Source: JAIYDJ01 sp038246975 (lineage in GTDB: Bacteria > Pseudomonadota > Alphaproteobacteria > Rhodobacterales > Rhodobacteraceae). From it: 6,641 nt of DNA. The stretch is taken from positions 1 through 6,641 of the forward strand of contig JBBRVJ010000200.1 in assembly GCA_038246975.1 (NCBI GenBank), written 5' to 3'. The translations under genes and the position numbers were made by a program. A model generated the notes under the pieces. That model was not told the origin of the DNA. It saw only the letters and a list, made by a program, of their open reading frames with translations, and searched no databases. Positions 1 through 4,942 of the stretch are shown here, in pieces (positions within the stretch are counted from its first letter, which is position 1; the number at the start of each line of letters is the position of its first letter).

Positions 1-1839
1 ACCCGGACCTGGGCCTCGCGCGATGCGGTGATCTCTGACGACCTGGCGCTTGCCCTGCAACGCATCGCATGGACCGCCGTGCAGGCTCAGGCCACCCGAA
101 CCCCCGCCCTGCTTTCCGCACCGGAACCCGAACCCGCCGCCGAATTTGCCGCCGAACCGGACCCCGCAGCCACGCCGCTGCCCAACGAACCGCCAAAAGC
201 CTCACAAACCTTCGCCCCCGTCACCAACCCCAACCTCGGCCTCGGTCTGGCAGGGGTCAACGACTGGTCCCCGCAGCAACCCTTTCTCGACGTGATCAAA
301 ACCGCGCGGCCCTGGGTCGGCCATCTGCCCGGCCAATGGGGCGGCTGGGACCAAGTCCAACTCGCCGCTGGCGGCTATCTGGATGCCCAAGGCTGGCCCA
401 TCGCGATTCCCCCCGACCTGACCGGCATCACCACCCTGATCCTGACCGACCTCGCCCCCGATGCAGGGGCAGTCGCAGGCCGCTACCTGCTGAGTTACCA
501 AGGTAACGGCAACCTTGCGGTCGAAGGCCGCGCAAACGTCATCAGCACCGCCCCCGCCCGCATCATCTTCGACTATTCCCCCGGCGAAGGCGCGGTGCTG
601 CTGACCCTGACTGCCATTGACCCCGCCAACCCGATCCGCAACATCACCGTAGTCCGAGAAGACCACGCAGCCGCCCTCGCCGCAGGCGCAATCTTCAACC
701 CCGACTGGCTGGCCCGCATCCGCGGCGTCAAGTTGATCCGCTTCATGGATTGGATGGCGACCAACAATTCCACCCTTGCCAAAGCCGCCGACCGTCCTCG
801 CCCCGACGACTATACATGGGCGCAGAATGGCGTGCCGATGGAAACGATGATCGCACTCGCCAACGAATTGAACGCAGACCCGTGGTTCACCCTGCCCCAC
901 CTCGCCGACGACGCCCTGATCGGCGAGCTTGCGACCCTGACCCGCGATACTCTGAATCCGGCTCTGAACGCCCATGTCGAGTTTTCCAACGAAATCTGGA
1001 ACTGGCAATTCGCCCAAGCCCAATGGGCCGAGGATCAGGGCAAGGCCCGCTGGGGCGAGCAAAACACCTGGGTCCAATTCGCCGCCCTGCGCGCCGCCGA
1101 GGTCATGGACATCTGGACGGCAACCTACGGCACAGAAGCGCCAACCCGCCTGACCCGCATCCTCGCCACCCAGACCGGCTGGTATGGGCTGGAGGAGCAA
1201 ATCCTCGACGCCCCCCGCGCGGTTGCCGAAGGCCGCAACCCTCCGGTCGAAAGTTTCGATGCCTATGCCGTCACGGGGTATTTCAGCGCCCTTCTGGGCT
1301 CGGATGCCAAAATCCCCTTCGTCAAGGACTGGATCGCCCGATCTTTCGCCGCGACCGAAGCGACCATCACCGAACAATCGCTCACCGGGGCCGCCGCCGC
1401 AGCCTACCGCACCCGCCATAAATACGACCTTGCGTTCAGATATGCCGCGCAGGAACTGCGCGACGGATCGCTGACGGGCGACCCGACCGACAGCCTGACC
1501 ACCGTTCTGGCCGAAATGCTGCCCTACCACGCCACCATCGCCGCAAATCGCGGCCTCAAACTGATGATGTACGAAGGCGGCACCCATGTGGTCGGCTACG
1601 GTGCGACCATCGACGACCCCGACCTGACCGCCTTCTTTACCGCGCTGAACTACAGCCCCGAAATGGGCGCGCTGTATACCGACCTGCTGACCGGCTGGTC
1701 CGTGCTGTCGCCCGAACCGTTCAACGCCTTCGTCGACATGGCCCGCCCGATCAAATGGGGCAGTTGGGGGGCCTTGCGCCACCTGACCGACGACAACCCG
1801 CGCTGGCAGGCCTTGGCCACCGGCTGCCCGAAGTGTTAA
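1..1839 (+). CDS. Glycoside hydrolase-like protein (clan GH-A type motifs), 5'-partial
   Basis: The frame is open from the left edge to a TAA stop, giving 612 visible residues. A GTG at 28 is possible, but the frame continues upstream without a stop and no signal peptide follows the GTG, so the true start is probably outside the window. In order: a helical stretch; a Pro/Ala/Glu-rich linker at about 100-230; then from about 232 a domain opening with NLGLGLAGVNDW and a PFLD..KTARPW motif. The motif FSNEIWNW at about 982-1005 places an Asn-Glu pair (E codon 991-993) as the acid/base would sit in clan GH-A barrels. MMYEGGTHV at about 1564-1590 (E codon 1573-1575) resembles the nucleophile strand. 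I infer a secreted or surface glycosidase, or a glycan-binding relative, acting on an exopolysaccharide; the substrate is unknown. The only cysteines in the visible part form a CPKC C-terminus. It overlaps the downstream glycosyltransferase, suggesting one operon. The hydrolase-like fold is fairly likely, but actual activity is unproven. Confidence 0.72.
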   Translation, partial: TRTWASRDAVISDDLALALQRIAWTAVQAQATRTPALLSAPEPEPAAEFAAEPDPAATPLPNEPPKASQTFAPVTNPNLGLGLAGVNDWSPQQPFLDVIKTARPWVGHLPGQWGGWDQVQLAAGGYLDAQGWPIAIPPDLTGITTLILTDLAPDAGAVAGRYLLSYQGNGNLAVEGRANVISTAPARIIFDYSPGEGAVLLTLTAIDPANPIRNITVVREDHAAALAAGAIFNPDWLARIRGVKLIRFMDWMATNNSTLAKAADRPRPDDYTWAQNGVPMETMIALANELNADPWFTLPHLADDALIGELATLTRDTLNPALNAHVEFSNEIWNWQFAQAQWAEDQGKARWGEQNTWVQFAALRAAEVMDIWTATYGTEAPTRLTRILATQTGWYGLEEQILDAPRAVAEGRNPPVESFDAYAVTGYFSALLGSDAKIPFVKDWIARSFAATEATITEQSLTGAAAAAYRTRHKYDLAFRYAAQELRDGSLTGDPTDSLTTVLAEMLPYHATIAANRGLKLMMYEGGTHVVGYGATIDDPDLTAFFTALNYSPEMGALYTDLLTGWSVLSPEPFNAFVDMARPIKWGSWGALRHLTDDNPRWQALATGCPKC

Positions 1840-2639
1840 GCGTCATCATCCCCGCCAGCAACGAACAGGACTATATCGCCCGCTGCCTGACCGCCCTGTT
1901 CTCCTCCACCATCCGGGGCGAATGCATCGTGGTCGCGAACGGCTGCCGCGACGCTACCGCCGACCGCGCCCGCGCGATGGAGCCCCGCGCGAACGGCTGG
2001 ACGCTGACCGTGCTCGACCTCGCACAGGGCGGCAAACCCAACGCGCTGAACGCAGGCGACGCCGCCGCCACCCACACCATCCGTGCCTATCTGGACGCCG
2101 ACGTCACCGTATCCGCCCCCCTGATGGCCGAACTGACCGCCGCCCTGACCCCGGCGACCCCGCTTTACGCCACCGGAACCGCCTGCATCCCCCGCCCCGC
2201 CAGCGCCGTCACCCGCGCCTACGCCCGATTCTGGCAGCGCCTGCCCTTCGCGCAAAGCCCCGCCCCCGGCTACGGCCTGTTCGCCACCAACGCCATGGGC
2301 CGCGCCCGCTGGGCCGAATTTCCCGCCATCATCTCGGACGATACCTTCGTCCGGCTGCACTTCGCCGCGTCCGAGCGCATCCAGACCTCCGCCCCCTACG
2401 ACTGGCCGATGATCGAAGGTTTCGCCGCCCTGACCGGCGTCCGCCGCCGCCAGGACGCCGGAGTGAAAGAGATCGCCCAACTCTACCCCGCTCTGCTGGA
2501 CCGCGAGGCGAAACCCCGCCTCTCTGCACCGCATCTCGCCAAACTCGCCCTGTCCGACCCGGCAGGTTTCGCTACCTACGCAGCCGTATCCCTCGCCACC
2601 CGCCTGAAATCCAGCGCCGGCTGGACCCGAGGCCGCTGA
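1833..2639 (+). CDS. Glycosyltransferase family 2 protein
   Basis: This is a 268-residue GT-A fold glycosyltransferase that would transfer a sugar from a nucleotide-sugar donor to a growing glycan, probably on the cytoplasmic face. Visible family features are the N-terminal strand LSVIIPASNE (residues 2-11), IVVANGCRDAT (32-42), GGKPNALNAGD (66-76), a metal-binding DxD as LDAD (87-90), and an acidic SDD pair (168-170) in the position of the catalytic base region. An RRRQ stretch (204-207) may correspond to the basic motif that follows in GT2 enzymes. No transmembrane segment is evident. I chose the GTG at 1833 because the GT2 domain begins at once; an in-frame ATG at 1755 would add 26 residues that do not look like the family and would overlap the upstream gene by 85 bp. 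The GTG start overlaps the upstream stop by 7 bp, which suggests translational coupling, although no strong Shine-Dalgarno is visible. The donor and product cannot be told from the sequence. Confidence 0.85.
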   Translation: MLSVIIPASNEQDYIARCLTALFSSTIRGECIVVANGCRDATADRARAMEPRANGWTLTVLDLAQGGKPNALNAGDAAATHTIRAYLDADVTVSAPLMAELTAALTPATPLYATGTACIPRPASAVTRAYARFWQRLPFAQSPAPGYGLFATNAMGRARWAEFPAIISDDTFVRLHFAASERIQTSAPYDWPMIEGFAALTGVRRRQDAGVKEIAQLYPALLDREAKPRLSAPHLAKLALSDPAGFATYAAVSLATRLKSSAGWTRGR

Positions 2640-3083
2640 CCCCAGTCCCAACCCGAACCCCTCCCAACTCAGTAAAGCGGCGTTTACCCCCGCCACATTC
2701 CAAAACCACCCGCTTGACGGATACCCAACAGATACCCGCAGTGCTGCGCCGGTCGATGACCTGCGACCGTGACAGCGAGATGGTTTTCCATTCGGAACGG
2801 TCGCGTCGGAATAAGATCGACACCTGGTTGTGCGATCCACCCGCAGGCCGCGCGGCGGCAGCGAGACCATCAACGGTCTTCGGCGCTACGATCAATCCCC
2901 CGAACCGATTGCTTGACGCCTGAAGTGCCCCAGTTCTGCCCCACGACCTGAAAACCATCAGCCAGACAGAATTGAACGACATCGCCTGACTTGTGGGCGT
3001 CTTGGCGAAAGCACCGGGGCATTGGCAACGATGTTCCTGTGATTATCCACTTGGAACAATGCCATAGACCGGATTGCGAGGCT
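2640..3083. other. Gene-free gap between convergent genes
   Basis: These 444 bp separate the glycosyltransferase stop from the transporter stop, so transcription converges here. Several open frames of 60-136 codons cross it on both strands, but each runs into a neighbouring gene in antisense, has no good ribosome binding site and matches no family I recognise. Sampled GC is about 62% at the left end and falls toward the transporter. Small features seen are a 10-bp palindrome at 2847-2856, a weak 5-bp stem with 6-nt loop at 2864-2879, a 5-bp inverted repeat (GTAAA/TTTAC) at 2672-2687, and two copies of TGCCCCA at 2926-2932 and 2937-2943. None is followed by a T-run, so I call no terminator. 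It may be decayed coding DNA, but nothing identifies the parent. Confidence 0.6.
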
Positions 3084-4172
3084 TTACTTTGCCTCGGCTG
3101 TCTCGGTGACCGGGGCTGCTTCTTCTCCCAGAAAACTGCCAAGCGTGTGCAACGCCTCGACATTGTCGCAAATCACCTTGAGGCAGACCAGAACCGGCAC
3201 CGCCATCAACGCCCCCGCGATGCCCCATAGCCAGCCCCAGAAGATCACCATGACGAAAACCGATACCGTGTTCAACTCCAACTGCCGCCCAAGGATCACC
3301 GGGGTCACGAACTGCCCCTCGATCGAGGTTGCTGTCAGGTAAATGATCGGGGCGAGGGCCGCCTGACCCAAATGGTCGAAACTGACAATCGCAACCGCCG
3401 CCGCGAGGCCAGCCCCGATCAGCGGACCGATATACGGCAGAAAGTTCACGAAGAACGACAAGACAGTCCAGACGAAAGGTTGCGGCATGCCGATCGCCCA
3501 CATGCCTAACCCGATTACCACCGCCAGAACAAGATTGATGCCCGTCACCACGGTCAGATAGCGCGCGAGGCTCCGCTGGATTCCGTAGACGATCCGCAAC
3601 GCGCGCTTCTTGTCGCCAAAGCGTGGAAAAGCATCGATGATCTTGACATAAAACAGGTCGCCCGACGCCAGCAGGAACAGCGCCAGAACCAACGTGACCA
3701 GTGTTATCGACACGATTGAGAAGGCGTTGCTGACCGCCATCGTCAGCAGGCCAGGCTGTTCCATCGCCACCCGTTGAACTTCCGGGTCTGTCACGCCGTT
3801 GGTCAACTGATTCACCTGACTGGACGCCTGTTGAACGACGGAAACGGACGAGGAAAGGCTTTGCAGCTTCTGCCGCAACTCTGCCCCGAGTTGCGGTGCG
3901 TCGTTGATCCAGTTTGAAACCGGGCCGCTGAACAACACAGCAGAGCCTGCAATGACCACAGCAACGAGGGTGATCAGCGCCGTGGCTGTGACTACTGGTG
4001 CCAACCCGCGACGCTGCATTGTTCGTACCGTCGGGCTAAGCGTCAGGGCCAGCAGCGTCCCCATGAGCAAGGGGAGGATCAGGTCCTTGGCAAAGTAAAA
4101 TCCGATCGTCAGCAAAACAAGCAGGATCAGACCCAGCGTTCGACGCATGGCTTGCAGATCAACGTCGTGCAT
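3084..4172 (-). CDS. AI-2E family transporter (PF01594-type membrane protein)
   Basis: This is an intact 362-residue polytopic inner-membrane protein of the AI-2E (autoinducer-2 exporter, TqsA/PerM-like) family. Members have been linked to export of signal molecules or to ion/proton antiport, so the name does not prove autoinducer transport. Hydrophobic segments lie at about residues 12-25, 29-47, 62-82, 146-170, 205-225, 231-262 (with a re-entrant part) and 300-335, with a long polar loop at about 83-145. Family signatures are NFLPYIGPLIG (243-253) and the EGQFVTPVILGRQLELN stretch (285-301), followed by a final Gly/Trp-rich membrane helix. I chose the ATG at 4172 (MHDVDLQ). The frame extends to a TTG at 4298, but those 42 codons look non-coding, and 362 residues is normal for the family. 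A later ATG at 4148 is also possible. No strong ribosome binding site precedes 4172; it overlaps a candidate small upstream ORF by 14 bp, so coupling is possible. Confidence 0.9.
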   Translation of the reverse strand: MHDVDLQAMRRTLGLILLVLLTIGFYFAKDLILPLLMGTLLALTLSPTVRTMQRRGLAPVVTATALITLVAVVIAGSAVLFSGPVSNWINDAPQLGAELRQKLQSLSSSVSVVQQASSQVNQLTNGVTDPEVQRVAMEQPGLLTMAVSNAFSIVSITLVTLVLALFLLASGDLFYVKIIDAFPRFGDKKRALRIVYGIQRSLARYLTVVTGINLVLAVVIGLGMWAIGMPQPFVWTVLSFFVNFLPYIGPLIGAGLAAAVAIVSFDHLGQAALAPIIYLTATSIEGQFVTPVILGRQLELNTVSVFVMVIFWGWLWGIAGALMAVPVLVCLKVICDNVEALHTLGSFLGEEAAPVTETAEAK

Positions 4173-4362
4173 GGCCGTGCACCGATTTCGATAGCAAGGT
4201 TTGATCGCTGGATGTCCTGATTTTCGGCGCAGGAGACCATTGTCCAAGTGCCCTGAACACCAGTCCTTTCGGAAATGAACCCGGCCCTGATGATACAACC
4301 ACTGGGCGGCCTGTCATCCAGACGAACCGATAGACGATCAGATAAAGGTCTTGAAACAGCAT
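4159..4362 (-). CDS. Candidate small protein upstream of the AI-2E transporter
   Basis: This is a 67-codon ORF beginning MLFQDLYLIVYRFVWM and ending in a TGA 14 bp inside the transporter gene, in another frame. In its favour are a textbook AGGAG five bases before the ATG, a moderately hydrophobic aromatic N-terminus of about 20 residues, and the short overlap with the downstream start, which fits translational coupling. Against it, the C-terminal half is Ser/Lys/Arg-rich without any recognisable pattern, the composition is not typical of the high-GC neighbours, and I know no family for it. It could be a leader peptide for the transporter, the 5' stump of a destroyed gene whose ribosome binding site survives, or a chance ORF. 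Confidence 0.3.
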   Translation of the reverse strand: MLFQDLYLIVYRFVWMTGRPVVVSSGPGSFPKGLVFRALGQWSPAPKIRTSSDQTLLSKSVHGHARR

Positions 4363-4367
4363 TGGGT

Positions 4368-4372
4368 CTCCT
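4368..4372 (-). promoter_or_regulatory. Strong Shine-Dalgarno before the small ORF
   Basis: Reading the minus strand, AGGAG is followed by five bases (ACCCA) and then the ATG at 4362. This is the best ribosome binding site in the middle block and is the main reason for listing the small ORF. The transporter start at 4172 has nothing comparable. No clear -35/-10 pair was found upstream of it. Confidence 0.4.
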
Positions 4373-4541
4373 GAAGGTGAAGCGTCGTTGACAAGCGTTC
4401 GGCGGTACGGGTCTCGCAACGCGTCGTGCCGCAACAATCTTGTCCCTTGCCTTATTCCATGGCGTAAAACCCCCCACGGCGACCTTCGTTCCGATGAGAC
4501 AGGCAGAAAAAATTTGCGCCGACGAAATTGGCAAAAGTTAG
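4373..4541. other. Unassigned low-GC stretch
   Basis: These 169 bp lie between the small-ORF ribosome binding site and the ATPase relic. The right part is the most AT-rich area of the window: a hand count of 4501-4560 gives 28 G/C of 60. A TTGACA hexamer on the + strand at 4388-4393 has no acceptable -10 partner at the right distance. No frame resembles the N-terminal part of a P-type ATPase, so the relic's 5' end appears to be lost here. Confidence 0.5.
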
Positions 4542-4813
4542 CCGAGGTTGACCTTGGCAGCGCTTGGGCTGATCGCGGGTTGGGCCTCTTGTTTGTCGGT
4601 CGGCCCGTTCGGGCGTCTCAGGCTTGGACCGTCGGGGTCGTGCCAATCTTGGTCGCCCTGATTGTCGAGATCGGCCGCAGCCTTTTGAAGGGCGAGGTCG
4701 GGCTCGACATCGTCGCAGTCCTGTCGATGTCGACCGCGCTTTTGTCCGGCGAAATGACCGGCGAGTCCCTGCCCATCCGTCCGGGGCAAGATCAGGATGC
4801 GATGAGCGGGGCA
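4542..4813 (+). pseudogene. Remnant of a heavy-metal P1B-type ATPase (frameshift, internal deletion, truncated)
   Basis: Two reading frames together spell the N-terminal membrane region of a heavy-metal translocating P-type ATPase. In one frame, 4551-4589 gives TLAALGLIAGWAS. The continuation GRPVRASQAWTVGVVPILVA, then IVEIGRS, GEVGLDIVA and LSMSTALLSGE, is in another frame from about 4589, so a frameshift lies near 4587-4595. At 4751-4768 the text passes directly from SGE to MTGES. TGES is the actuator-domain motif, which in intact enzymes sits roughly 100 residues further on, so an internal deletion is implied. It then reads LPIRPGQ and AMSGA (to 4813), as expected after TGES, and stops matching. 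The phosphorylation site DKTGT, the ATP-binding domain and all later helices are missing. A stop at 4539-4541 closes the first frame. It cannot encode a working pump. Metal specificity cannot be judged because the CPC-type helix is absent. Confidence 0.75.
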
Positions 4814-4818
4814 GCGAG

Positions 4819-4905
4819 ACGTGCTTGCAGGCGATGAAGGACTGGCAAAAACTGAAGCCAAACCTGTTCGGGAAGCAGCCCTGTCACCTTCCTGGATGTG
4901 ACATC
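4819..4905 (+). mobile_element. C-terminal scrap of an integrase-core transposase (IS481/IS3-like)
   Basis: About 29 codons read TCLQAMKDWQKLKP, NLFGKQP and then HLPGCD. This resembles the tail of DDE integrase-core transposases, where a pattern of the form TP.QAMK.W....P.LF.K.P....G.D closes the protein. The match is from memory of the family pattern, not a search. It starts within six bases of the point where the ATPase relic ends and is in a different frame from it, so the two pieces come from different genes joined by rearrangement. No stop follows directly after GCD; the frame runs on into antisense of ftsK, so the extreme 3' end and the element's terminal repeat are not recognisable. 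The rest of the transposase is absent from the window. Confidence 0.5.
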
Positions 4906-4942
4906 CGGTCTGACCCCGATGTCTCGCTCTTTTCGGCTTCCC

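Noticed and set aside
202..1782. Long minus-strand ORF (526 codons) opposite the hydrolase-like gene.
   Set aside because: It is a GC-rich antisense shadow with Gly/Val/Ala-rich low-complexity text; the + strand frame carries the recognisable motifs.
1755..1832. Longer glycosyltransferase starting at the ATG at 1755.
   Set aside because: The added residues are an out-of-frame shadow of the upstream gene's conserved end; the GT2 domain starts right at the GTG at 1833.
1836..2873. Long minus-strand ORF (345 codons) opposite the glycosyltransferase.
   Set aside because: Antisense shadow with glycine-rich repeats; it runs out of the gene into the gap without any family resemblance.
2864..2879. 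AGACC/GGTCT hairpin as a bidirectional terminator in the convergent gap.
   Set aside because: Only five base pairs, with TTCGG on one side and CGC on the other; there is no U-tract on either strand.
2886..2917. T-arm-like GGTTCGG stretch on the minus strand as a possible tRNA or attachment site.
   Set aside because: The flanking bases do not pair into a T-stem, and no acceptor, D or anticodon arm can be drawn.
3077..3096. 6-bp inverted repeat (CGAGGC / GCCTCG, 8-nt loop) spanning the transporter stop codon, as a terminator.
   Set aside because: The stem is short, it includes coding bases, and no T-run follows on the minus strand.
4173..4298. N-terminal extension of the AI-2E transporter from a TTG at 4298.
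   Set aside because: The 42 extra residues are rich in His/Arg/Cys and unlike the family N-terminus, the start codon is weak, and the shorter protein has normal family length.
4388..4393. TTGACA hexamer as a -35 promoter element driving the ATPase relic.
   Set aside because: No reasonable -10 hexamer lies 16-18 bases downstream.
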